Assembly (NCBI GenBank): GCA_010093515.1
Contig: MU001672.1
Span: forward strand, 62,001 to 126,000
DNA length: 64,000 nt
Direction: 5' to 3'
Origin: Lineolata rhizophorae
Taxonomy: Eukaryota > Ascomycota > Dothideomycetes > Lineolatales > Lineolataceae
The notes beneath the pieces are model-generated. The model saw only the letters and a program-made list of their open reading frames with translations, was not told the origin of the DNA and made no database searches. Position 1 is the stretch's first letter. Each line of letters begins with the position of its first letter. Shown in pieces: positions 22,721 through 34,585 of this stretch. A program made the translations under genes and the position numbers.

Positions 22721-25189
22721 GCGGCGGCCGGGCGCTGCATGAACCGACTCGGCCGGAGCGCGCGCTGGCTGGCTGGCCGGCCGGGCCGGGTTGCGGCAGG
22801 CTGGTGCTGGGGCAACGGCGACCGCGACTGTGGCGAGGGTGCGGCGGGAAGCGGGGGCGAGGATCGAGAACGGAGGGGGTGCTGGGAGAAGTATTGAGGG
22901 GTTGCGAATAGTTTGGGTGATTCTGAGAGGTGGGGGGCTCTCATGGAGCGGTTTGGCTTTTAGGGGGTGGTGGTGGTGGGAGCAGCCAAGCTGGCTCCGG
23001 TGAGGAAAGAAGTAAGCGGATCAGGTAGTTGCCTTGCCGGGGAGGGCCCCCGACGTACTACCATTCTCCGTAGGGTTGAGGTGTATCTTTTCTTTTTTCT
23101 TTTCCTGGAAACGCCGGAGACAAGAAAAAGTAAACGTTTTTCAAGTACGAATAGTGGTAGGCAGGCACGAGGGCGCAACCGTTCCGAACATATTGCCAAA
23201 GATTCCATATCCACTCCACTGAACGTTCATTTATGCATTGATGCCATCCTCATTCTCCATCTTCCTCAAGCAAATCACTCGTGCCAACAACATCAGCCTA
23301 CCTACTTATCTACGGTACCTACTACGCGCCAAGATTTCGACGCCAAGACTCTTGGTGGGGCTCTCTTGGGCCGGAGGATGTGCCTTGAACCTTACGGTGA
23401 AGAAGTGCGGTCTAGAAGGCTGAAAAGCTGGCAATTGAATGGTTGCGAAGGAGATTTCGTTGGGTAGCAGATCACGGTGGATTGGGTAGCATACGAATAT
23501 CATTAACTGCTAGGGTACTATCTAGGCAGGCCTGCCGTCGATCGGGGCACGAGATACAGAACCGGTGCGCTGTTGCGGCTCTGTTGTCGCCGGGTCGATG
23601 GGACAGGCAAATTCCATGGCTACACGGTTACGGTACATCCCGCGGTCGCAGCCACAAAGAGTCCGCAAGGCCGGATACCCGCACCCAGTGTTCCTTAACT
23701 TCTCAACGGGGTCTATTCCTACTGGCTTTTGCATCCAAGATTCCTGAGTAGGACCCCTCACCTACTACTACTAACCACGCAACGACCACCACGTCCTTCC
23801 TTTCCCCCAATGAACCCAACCCACCCACCTGCCACCTGTCCAGCCCTGCACGTGCACCAGAGTCTCTTCTATGCCTCTCGACTGTCCAGAACAACCGAGA
23901 ATCTCCCTCCCTGCCGCTGTCTCTATCGGTCGTACTCGGAAGCTAGCACAGCGTTAGCCACCCCGATACCGCCGAGGTACTCACTACTAAGGTAGGAAAA
24001 GTGGACAGGCAGCCTCCACGTCACGCAATGCCGAACGCGGGCGCATTGCGCCAAGGGAGCGTCCCGGGCCGGCCGGGGGTAAATGCATCCAACGTGCAGC
24101 AGACCGGCGCGGTGGGACGACCAGAGAGGCGGTGAGAGACTGAAGTTGACGAATGAGGCGAGTGGACGCCATCCGATTTGTTTGTTTGGGGTCCTTCTGG
24201 CGGGGTAATTTGGTCGAGGAAGAAGGAAAATTTTTTCTCTTCCTTTTTCGCTTCTACTGTACGTCTGATACGAAGGCATGACGGCATTGAGTTCTATGCT
24301 TTCCCGGTTGCGAAAATTTCTTCCTCTCTAAGGTGGATGCATAGCTTCGATCATGCATCATCGAGACGCGTGGTTCAGAACTGCGTCGTAGTCTGGCGGT
24401 CTCCATCACCTTTATTATGCCGCTAGTCTTGCTCGACGAAGACCTAGACAGCGACACAAGGATCAAATCTTGACGACTGACAGGTAGGTATATTGGCATT
24501 AGGTCTCGTTGTTTTGCTCTCGATTCGATCCCCCAATTAGAAAAAAAAATTAGCACCAAGGCAACCAACCGCGGCCACCAAAACAAGTGAGCCCGCACCC
24601 AGCTCAGCCTCACAACGCAGAGACAAAAAGTGCGGCAAACGCCCTGCACATCTAGAGGTATTGTAGCAACATCTAGCCACGGAAGTAGCAAAGACACGCA
24701 GAAACAGCAAGCCAATTCGGTCTAGTTAATTCAGAAACAAATGAAGCGAGAACCACGAGAGAAGAAAAACCATCAGAAAGAGGGGGCATTTGACCGTGGG
24801 TATAATAAACAGTTGAACCGGGAAAGATTATGGTATGAACGAACGGATTCGGACGACCTGTCCTCATAAGCTTCGCCCATCTAGCCAGATAGCCAGGGCT
24901 CGCTCGGGTATGATGTGAGATTAAAAAATAATAGACCGTAAAAAGCAGTAGGATTAAAGGGCAGTATTCATCCTTCCCTCGCAGGCTAAATTGTGCTTGG
25001 TCGACGTGATTGATATAAGGAAGACAGCAAGAAGACGAAGAGAAAAGCGGCGAGGGCAGTCACTCGAGGAAAGGCAGCCAGCCCATCCAACCGCGGCATC
25101 AACGCAAACAAGAAGAGCAACACATCAACAAAAGAAGACAGAACAAAAGGAAGCAACCCGGAACCCACCATGTCATTTACCGCCGTACC

Positions 25190-28100
25190 TCAACCCCACA
25201 ACCCCCCTCCCCCATTCACCCCATTCCCCATCCCCATTTCCGGGCTCCTCCCTCCCCCCCCACCAGCGATGCCCCCGCCCAACACCCTCGCCGCCTCATC
25301 CAACCTCCTCCGAATCTCCTCCCCCTCCTCCCCGGCCTCCATCCCTTCCCCCACCCCCTGCAACCGCACGCACAACTGCTGCAGCCTCCCCACCAACCCG
25401 TACACCCTCTCGCGGTCCCGCTCGCCCAGCGTCATCGGCTTCGCCACCGCCCCTCCACCCTGCTGCTGGGCCCCCCCGGGACTATCCGCCTCGTACACGC
25501 TCGACGCGAGCAGCGCCGACAGCACGATGGACGCGGGCCTCGGCCTCCGCCGCGGCGGCCACGCCGGCGGGAACACGAAGGCGCCGTTGGGCTTGCCGCC
25601 GCCGGCGCCGCCGTGCGGCGGCTGCATGAGCGACGAGCGGGGCGTCGTCGAGGCCGAGGACGGCGGCGCCGCGGGCAGAAGCATGTCGCGCGGGGAGCTC
25701 GGCGCCGAGGCGGGCGCGAAGTTGACGCCTGAGTCGACCTTGCGCTCGGCGCGGTAGTGGAGCCGCTGGTGCTGGTGCTGGAGCGGGAGCTGGTGGTGTT
25801 GCGGGAGCGGCGCGGGCAGCGGCGCCGTGGCGGGCATCGGCCAGTGGGCGGACAGCCCCGCCGCGTGAGCCTGGTTGGCGAGGGCGCTGTCGATGGCGGC
25901 GACGGACCTGCGGGCCCGCGGGGTCCCGCCGGCGGCGGCAGCGTCGGCGTCGTCGTCGGCGCAGTCGGTGTCGGGCCCGGCGCACGCCTCGCCTTCGTCG
26001 TCGTCAGACCCGTCCTGGCCCTCCGCCGCCGTGGCAAAGGTCGCCATCGTGGACACCGAGTCGACGCTGTCGTTGCGGTGGTGCAGCGACGCGCGCGGCG
26101 TTGCCTGCGACTGCGCCAGCGCCGCGGCCACGGCGCCGGAGAAAGCCTTGGTGTTGGTTGGCGTGGCGGCGGCGGCGGCGTCGTCGTCGCCCGTCGAGTG
26201 GTCGCCGCTGCCGCCGCGCATCATCGGCGACACAGCGCGCGTGGTCTCGACCGAAGCCGTCGAGCCCTCGCTGCTCGCGCTGCCGCGACGGCCGCGAGCC
26301 GCGGCGCCACCGGCACCGCCCGCGCCGCTATACGATCCCATGGCGGAGTGCAGGAAGAAGTGCTCGTAGTCGAAAGCATCGGCGCGGTCCTCGTGGCGTT
26401 CGGCGACGGGCACGTTGTCTTCGTCGTAGTAGTTGGCCTCCTCATATACGCTCTCGCCGTCCATGCCGTCCTGGAATCCCTCCTCCCCTCCCACTTCGCC
26501 CTGATCTTCGTACTGCGCCTCCTCCAACACCGACTCGAACTCGTCGTCATCGTACGCGCTCATATCTTCGGTATTAAACCCATCCTCCGCATCCTCGTAG
26601 CTGCTCTCCGTGTACTCCGTAAGCCCGCCGACTTCCCCTCCCCCACCACCTTCATATTCCATTGAACTCGCCCTATGATGCCTCCCACCGCCTCCCTGCT
26701 GCTGCAGATCACCGGCATGAACGTGTCCACCCCCGCTCCCACTCCCACCCGCCATCTTCCACCCCAGCCCCGCATCCGCCGCCACGGCCGGCTGGTGCCC
26801 CTTGTACGCATCAGCGCCACCGTACCAGATCTCGGCCGCCGTGAACGGGCTCGGCGTGCGCAACGACTGCAGGCTGCGTCTCCGGAGGCCGTCCTCGCGC
26901 GCCCGCTGCTGCAGGCTCGAGATGCGGCCCTTGAGCTGCGACACCTGCGCGCGCAGATCCGACGTCGTGGACGCGGAGCGGCGCAACTCGCCGCCGCCGC
27001 TCCCAGCGCCGCGGTAACCCCCCGTCGTGACCGAGCCCTCGGTTCCCTCGCCGTTAGCCGACCCGCCCATCTCCGACACCGACCCATCATCCCTCGCGTA
27101 CTCCGCCGCCGCCGCCGCTGCCTCCGCGGCCGCGGCCTCATCCTCCGGCAGCGGCCCCAGCACAGGCACGGGCGACCTCGCGGCCCTCAGCTCCGGCGTC
27201 GGCTGGCGCAGCGCGCGGTAGTCGTCGAAGCTCGTGTGGCTGCGCCAGGCGGGCGGGCCGAGCGGGGACCTCAGGCCGGCGGCCGGGGCGCCGGCCGGGA
27301 CGGCGCCGGGCGGCGGGCCGAGCGAGCCGCCGAGCGCGCTCGACGAGCGCAGCAGCTGCGCCGACGACGACATGGGCACCGGCGAGGCCAGCGGCAGCGG
27401 CGGGAGCGACGTCTCGGAGAAGACGCGCGCGTGGCCGGGGCTGCTGCCCGATGAGCCCGGCGACGCCGCGGCGCCGGCGGTCGCGGAGGTGCTGCCGCCG
27501 CCGGGAGGCGTCGAGCCGCTGGCGAGCGGGGACGAGTGCAGTTGGCGCTGGCGCGAGGCGAGGAAGCCGAGGCCGGGGTACATTTGGCGGTCGCGCTCGC
27601 GGGCGGCGGCGAGCTGGGCGGAGAGCTCGGTGGCGGCCTTGAGCGAGGAAAGGGACGAGGACGGCGTGACGAGGAGGGAGTGGCGGGCACCGCGGAGGTT
27701 GCCTTCCATGAGCTATTGCGCGGGAGAGGGCGGGGCCCAGTTAGCTATGCGTTTTGATGTCTACCATCGCCAATCCCATGGGCGGCCAGCAGTCGGCAGT
27801 CACGGGATACATACGTTCAACCTCTTCTTCGCGTTCGCGAGAATGATCTCAGCACGCCGGCTCAGCGCCGCGCTCGAAGACGCATCGTCATCCCCATCTT
27901 CCTCCTCCTGACTCGGCTGCCATCCCTCGCTATCATCGCCGCTCGCCTCCCCTTCGCGCTCCGTCCCTTGTTCGCCACGCACATTCCCCTTTCCCTCTTC
28001 ATCTTCCACCACCACCGGCTCCGCTCCTTCGCCCCCACCGCCTACGGCCCCCTCTCCGACGACCCCACCAAACCCCGCGCTCTCGAACCTACCCCCCACA

Positions 28101-29068
28101 CCCCCACCCGCGCCCGCACTATGCCCCCTCGCCCAACTCTTCGCCGCGACCCCCGCGTTCTGGAACCGCGGCGACCACGCCCGCACGTGCTGCTCGAACT
28201 CGTCGCTGCGCACCGAGGAGGCCATCGAGCCCGCCGAGCCACCGCTAAGCCTGCGCTCCATCGTCGCCATCGTCGGCGTCACCGTTGCCGTCGCCATCGC
28301 CATCACCGTGGACCGCCCGCCGTTGCTGTAGCTGCTGCCCACGCTCTGCGCGCGCGCCCAGGCCGGCGGCGGGTGCCGCTGCCCCCCCACTCCGTCGTCG
28401 CCGCCGTCGTCGTCGTCGCCTTCGTCGTCGGGGCGCAGCGTCGGCGACGACGCGAGCGCGGAGCTGCTGTTGTTGGCCGGGGCGTAGTAGTCGTGCTTGG
28501 AGGCGGCGAAGCCGCCGCGGTAGCGGCTCGCGCCGCGGGGCGTGGAGTCGGCGGCGGAGCCAGGGGCGCTGGCGCGGCCACTGCCGAGGGGCCCGTCCTC
28601 CGGGTCGCTGTCGTCGGGGTCGGAACCCAGTTCGGACTCTTCGCGGATGGTGCTGAAGGGCGAGGGGGGCGAGATACTGGAGCGTCCGCGCCAGTGGTGT
28701 TGGTTTTGGTGTTGGTGTCGGTACTGCTGCGGCTGGTGCTGGTACGAGTGCGCGCGCCCGTCCTCGTCGCCCTCCTCCTCGTCTCGCGGCTGGCCGTGGT
28801 ACTGCGCGTCGTCGAACGACGAGGACAGCTGCGGCTGCGAGTGGAAGCGGCGCAGAAGGTGCGACGGCGACGGCGGGCGCTGCATGCTGGGCGGCGGAGA
28901 AGGCGAGCGCGACGGGCTGTGGTACGCATCCGGGAGTATCATGTCTGGGTTGGTGAGCGTGGGCGAGGGCAGCGAGACGGCGAAGGGTTGGTGGTGGCCG
29001 CCGCTCTGCTGGCGGTGGTGGTCGCTGACGGGCGGGACCGCCGCCGTCGTGGCCGTTGCGGAGGCCAT
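25190..29068 (-). CDS. conserved fungal disordered protein with coiled coil, function unknown
   Basis: Two exons, 29068-27815 and 27712-25190, phase 0, 1,258 aa. The 102-nt intron has donor GTATGT and acceptor AATAG. The intron falls inside the best conserved stretch, which reads AEIILANAKKRLN before it and LMEGNLRGARHSLL after it, a helical, probably coiled-coil region at residues ~405-460. The first 400 residues are Ser/Pro/His/Asp-rich and disordered. A second conserved block lies near residue 750: an acidic Tyr-rich segment (DDDEFESVLEEAQYED), then DRADAFDYEHFFLHSAMG. The C-terminus has a helix GERDRERVYGLVGRLQQLC. I recall homologues across Pezizomycotina annotated only as hypothetical. 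Length and disorder suggest a scaffold or cortical protein, but that is inference. ATG 29068 is used because an upstream extension has no ATG. Confidence 0.8.
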
Positions 29069-32042
29069 GGCCAATAACTCCGTGCTTGTTTGTTCGCTCC
29101 GCGGTAAATTGCGTGGTAGGTTTGGCAGCAAAAGGCACGGACGGTGACTGCAGCGCGGAAAGACGGCCGGCGGGCGAAGCAGTGGGCGGTTTCACCGGAC
29201 GCGGCGGTGTTAGGGGCGGCGAGGCGGTGTCACTACCTAGGCCCTCGCAGCCACGGATGCGCCAGTCATGAGAGAAGCGAAAAGGACGGAAATTGACCGG
29301 ATCGATCTATTCTATCAGGGTAATCAGCGCTACGGCTGTTTGCCTGTTCAATGTTTGGTGTTTTGCGGCCGAGATGCGCGTGCGCTGCGCCAACGTAGGT
29401 TGCTGCGAGGGGAGAAGTTCAAGGGCTGCGCTGTGCCCCGGCAAGTTAAAGTGGGATCCTGGTCAGGGGAGGGCTCCGTTGGGGACAGGCGCGCGCGCGT
29501 GCGCGTATGCCGCGACCAACTGGGAGAAGGCACTCTGTTGTGCGGCGTGCAGGCGCTCACGAGGTCTCAGCGCGGCGGGCGGCGCAGAAAGAGTGTGCGG
29601 AAGAGGCCTCGGAGAATTGCAAGACGCAGCGATATTACTGGGACGGCGGAGGAGTGACGGGTGTGCGCGACGGGAGGCTCTCGGTCCAGTTGGCTTCTTC
29701 GACCCCAGCGGCCCCCTCCACAAGCGCAATTTGGGCCGACACGGAGCAGTGCGCCGCCTTTTGCCCCGACAAAGCCATTGGCTGCGAAAGGCCGTTCCCC
29801 GGCACCGGCCCACCCGCCCTAGCCCGCCTGGGAATGAGCCACGTCCCCGGGCCGGTCCAGGAACCGATCGCTCCAGATTGCCCTGCACCGCACGCGCCAA
29901 GCCTCTGGGACAGGGCGCCGCTACGCACGTCGGGGCGTCTTCGACTCGTGGCTTTCTCAAGGTGCTTGCCCAAAGTCGCGATTCTGACTTGCATCTGCTG
30001 CTTCAACCCGGGGGCTCAAGGAATTCTGCTGCAGCGCGGCGGCCGTAAGGGGGCGCGTCACGGCCAGTTCCGTCGTCCCGTCTCCCGTGCCGGGGCCGAG
30101 GACGCAGGACGGCGTGGTCGGTACCCGATGACCTGGTAATTCTCGACGTTTCAGCCCTTTTCTTGGGCCCGCCGCTCCATTGCGGATCCGTGGATCCGCC
30201 CGCGGATGCCGGACAAATCCCAATCCGCTCTTGAGTCCTTGGGCCGTTTCAACGGCGCTTACCATACCAGGTACATCGCAGCGTGCCATGGTACGGCCAA
30301 ACCCAATTAGTAAGGGGCCGGCAAGGCCACGTGTCAACCTCTCTTCTATGTCCAGCGTCTGCTGCCGCACCTACAAGATACAGCTTTTTTGTTTTCTTTA
30401 TATTCGGCGTTATGTTGTTGAGTCCTTCCCGTCACTATATAGAGCGTAGGTAAGCATATTCCTTTCTTTTCGACGCCTCCTAACGTTTTCTTGCGAACAC
30501 GTCATTCAAAGCAGCTACATGTGCAGCACTGCCTCCTTTCCCGTGGCCAATGGCTACAAGAACAGCTGGTTCTCCAAGATGACATACCAACATCATCTCG
30601 GCCATGCGTGAGGTGTGAGTGATGCCTGTGCCTCAATCGATACGGCTTCATCAGGCTTTCGTTTTGTCTAGACTTGCGCACTGTGGTACAAGCTGCAACT
30701 ATCAGGCCAAGGCATTCCATGATGATACGCATTTGCAACCGGCCTGGTTGCTTTCTTTTTCCGAACGTCTCACAAACAGTGCCAGGACGTCTCATCATGC
30801 GTAATCCTTCAGACCTTGCCCTACCTATGCTTCTACTGTGGCCAGACTGTCAATTCCTCCGGGCCCATAGCAATGTATGACACATTGCTAGAAGCCGTCT
30901 ACTAGATTTTGTCGCGCCTATTGTTGAGCCCTAGACAAAGAATACTGGACCTAACCTTGCAAGGTCCAGACTAGAGCGACATTAACGAAGAGTCAGTATA
31001 GACTCGCTATCACCACATTTGACCCGTATTTGTAACTTGTGGAACCACGATACTAGCATCCGTTCGAGTCTGGATCGTACCGTTCCGCAAACTTTGGCCC
31101 GAGATCTCTCAAGGAGCCATGATGCAAAGCTCCCAAGCGCCTATGCGACGTTTCTATTCTATTATTTACTAGGTTGCGACAGCGCCTTCTATTTGGTGCC
31201 GCATTCCTCATTAGCAGGTTTTCTTTTTTTTTCTAAAAAAATAAAAAAAAATTGTGTATAGCTACGGCTCTTATTTCTTTGGAAGTAAGCTGCAAAATAT
31301 CGGGGCGAAAATATAAAAAGAAATAAAGAAATAAAACGGAGCGTCTCGCGCCGCACGTGTGTGCGAATATACAGCAGCAAGGTTCAACACCATGCCGCAG
31401 GTTCGCGATGCAGCTACGCGGTAGGTTGCCTACGGCAACTCGGTTCGCGGTGAGCAACCCAGGCGTGGGAGCGCCGGGCTAACTCGGTGCGTGCAATCGC
31501 CTCGCTCTGCGCCGGTTAGCTAGACGCCGTTTGTGGTGGGAGCGGCGGCGTGAAGGGTAGGCATCGCGAGAATGGCCGGCATCAGGAGATTAAGGAACCT
31601 CAAGGATGCAGCGGCAATGCGAGAAACAGGTGTGCCGTGCGAATCTACCACGGTGCGGGCGTGGCAGGTTTTTTGGGGAAGATCCCAGCGGCAATATTTC
31701 TTAGTTTCCGAATTTTCGCAGACCCTAAACTGTATTTTTGAAAAACTATCCATATGTTTGAAAGGGATATGATGGCTTAATGGTGAGGTACCTGTACTTA
31801 TGTACTACTTTTCAAGCGACCTGACCTCCCTAAAGCAAAACTTGGCCTCAGGTGATGGGGATTGAATCAAAATTGGCACGGAGTTTCTTTGCCTGACTGC
31901 GCCTTGTTACGACTTGGTACATACAGAAGGATTTCTTTTACTCTTTTTAAATCCTGTTCCTTTTTCTTTTTATTTATTCCTTGCGTTGAGCTTAAAATTG
32001 CTGAGGAAAGATAGGTGTTCCCACGATGGATATGTGAGGAAG

Positions 32043-32127
32043 TTTAGCTGTCGGTAGAGCCTACGCGCGGCTAGATGTAAGGTGGAGGTCGGGAGTCCGA
32101 ACCCATAATGAGACAGATTTTTTTTTT
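32043..32127 (+). pseudogene. tRNA-like Pol III relic with T10 terminator
   Basis: A box-A-like TTTAGCTGTCGGTAGAGC is followed ~30 nt later by a box-B-like AGGTCGGGAGTCCGAACCC, then a run of ten T at 32118-32127. Spacing fits a tRNA. The D arm lacks two bases, the T stem pairs badly and no acceptor stem forms, so it is not a functional tRNA. It could be a tRNA pseudogene or a SINE head. Confidence 0.35.
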
Positions 32128-34510
32128 CGGCACGAACTCACTCCAATTTACATGACAGACATAACGTATTATCGTAGGGTTCAAGGTTTCAATAGTGTAC
32201 GAGGTCCATTCTACTGAGTATCGCCGCTAGACTACGCGGTAGATAAGAACCATGCTCCCACTATAAACCGTGCCTTGAGCTCCTATGAGCGCAAGAGCAC
32301 GTCCCCGAAGGCAAACTTCATCAGCTGGTAGCACATCGTACTAGGCTACCGTGTCGGTCGTGCCATTGCATTTACGCAAGGCCAGTCAACGATTTGCTAC
32401 CTCGCGGCCGCGGTGATATATGAACCAAAGGCTTTCTTAACGAGAAACCACGAGCCAGGTGATGCTTTCCTCAGGTGTTAGAAGCACGTCACGAAAGCCT
32501 GCATTCGTCCTCAAGCAAAGGCGCCATTCTATGGCAGATAGCCAGAAAGCATTCCCTAGCCAGGGAAACACTCGACACGTTCCATGAATACAGTTGCCGA
32601 CATAAGCCATGTCTTGCGGGCGTCGCAACCACATCCATATCATTCGCATAGGAAAGCAAAACTAGCGGCACTAGCTAGTCAAGGCCTATATCAATTCATC
32701 CTGTTCCACCCAGGAGGTTTAGAGATACAGTACCTGGACAAGGCTTGGCAATAGCTCACACCGGAGACTAACATTTCGTTAGAGCGTACAATCTGTGTAT
32801 CGACTTTGATGCTGATGCGCTCTCTGAATTGTATCTTTGCCCGCCACGTACATGACTAGTGATTGTGTCCAACCTCTACCAGGAAGTGAAGCCTCCCAGC
32901 ATGCAAGTCAAACAAGATAAGTTCGAACTTCATCTCTTACTAGAACTTGATGTTTGAAAATGTTTCTTTTTGTTCTTTGTTGTCTGTTTCGCTTCATATC
33001 TTCTTTCATGAAAGCATGGCTTCTCGAAATATGGCATATATGCTCTCCTATGTAGCGCAGATGTACGTTAAGAAGGACAAAATGCTCCTGCAAGTCCATG
33101 ACATCTCTCTCTCAACAGGTTAAAACAATGTAAACAAGGTTCTCATTATTAATTGACAACGAACGCAGAAAAACACGTACCTTTTTTTTGCTCTTGCGCG
33201 GCGAAGACTCGTTCTCATGGCATTTTGGGCGAGCTGTAAAAATATGTAAATAGCAAAGTACATCAAAATACGGCTCACTTCAAGTTTGACATCATGCTTC
33301 GCTGTCTCCCTACTGGATCCACTGTATGGGCGAAGGTTGCGCCGGATGACAATATCACCGCCGGTCTGATGCTGTTGGTCAAGAAGTTGGCAAGCACGAA
33401 TATGTCCCTCCAAGCTTACAGGAGCCTGGCTCCGCTTCTGGATCAGTCCTGCCTGAACAAACCAAGCAAGTCGGTCCTGCGGTGCGATCGGCTACTGCGC
33501 ATCGGTGGAGGCATTGGCATCAAGGGCCCCTGCCCTAGGTAAATAGCTATTTGAATGTTAAGGTATGTTGGGATGCAAAGGAAACGGGGCCGTGCCTGGT
33601 CCACAAACCATGAATGGAGTCGAGCGCGGCTAGCGAGATGGATGTTGGGCAGAGGAGGAGACTCTAGACGTTGAAGTGCTGCCAAGATTCGGGCCGTACC
33701 ATCGGGCCTAAACGGCTATTGACGATGTCAGTGGGGCCGTTTCCGTGGCTAGGAAGAAAGAAAGGACACATTTGGCCTTGAGGTGGACGCGTATTGATGA
33801 AAACTACGTGGTTGGTGTTGTAGCCTAGATGTTTCCAGCTTATTCGCTTGCTTCTAGCATTTGTAGCCGTCGAACAGTATGTAAATTATAATGTATCTAT
33901 GCTTGTTATATACATGGGTGTAGACGTTTGCGAGCTCAAATGGCGCGTGGAAAGTGGCTGCTTCTTGTAGACGCTGTAGGCGTCATACTTCGGGTAATTG
34001 TATGCGCATAACGAAACGAGATATATTCTCATTAGAGTCCTGTCCATAAATTCTTTTGGACTTATCCTCGAAATAAGAACGACGTGCGTAGAGAACTAGA
34101 CTTTTGGGTATTACAGCCGGTATGGAGTTGCGTACGTCGAGTAAAACATGGTCTCGATAGGCAGAAATGACACTGCCAGTTGCTGGAGCCCAACTATAAT
34201 TCGTTTCTGAGAACGCCACTGTAAAATGTGTGCACCGGGAGAAGAAGATATGAGCTCATATGTTTGGACTCCGGTCCGATTGTTCGTGATCCACGCTGCA
34301 GTAACCTTTCCGAAGGGTATAACATATAGGTTTGATTCGTTGAGGAGAACTGTGAAGAGACGAGCACATTGCTTCTACATCTTGCGATCTCTCTCGCTAG
34401 ATTCGCAACTTAGCGTATTTATATCGGTTATCAATCTGTCTTGTAGCTAACTAGCCGCTTCGTTCGCTTCGCCGCACGGCCTTGTCCTGCAATACCATGA
34501 ATTAAACTCT

Positions 34511-34585
34511 GACCTCTGCTCGGTTTCGAGGATCCGACCTTTGCTCGATTTCGAGGATACGGCCTCTGCTCGATTTCGAGGATCC
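34511..34585. repeat. 3 x 25-bp tandem repeat with palindromic core
   Basis: Three adjacent 25-bp units at 34511, 34536 and 34561, differing at a few positions, each carrying the inverted repeat CTCGATTTCGAG or CTCGGTTTCGAG. Confidence 0.9.

Larger units (their letters stand above)
19439..25189. other. 5.7-kb stretch without recognisable genes
   Basis: This lies between the start of the giant gene and the 3' end of the next minus-strand gene. Open frames on both strands (e.g. 20589-21227 minus, 22103-22897 plus, 22411-22944 minus) overlap each other, lack conserved motifs and follow GC skew. It contains TACCTAGGTA-type motifs at 21480-21506 and 22084-22100, a 7-bp GCAGCGT microsatellite near 22678-22720 and several pyrimidine tracts. 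Long 5' leaders or non-coding transcripts are possible but not shown by the sequence. Confidence 0.5.

Noticed and set aside
22103-22944. Overlapping frames on both strands
   Set aside because: Low complexity, cross a heptamer microsatellite, no motif.
29293-30048. 251-codon plus-strand frame
   Set aside because: Overlapped by equally long frames on the other strand; no conserved motif.
31215-31251. T-run / A-run inverted pair as a transposon end
   Set aside because: No target-site duplication, partner terminus or internal coding relic could be found.
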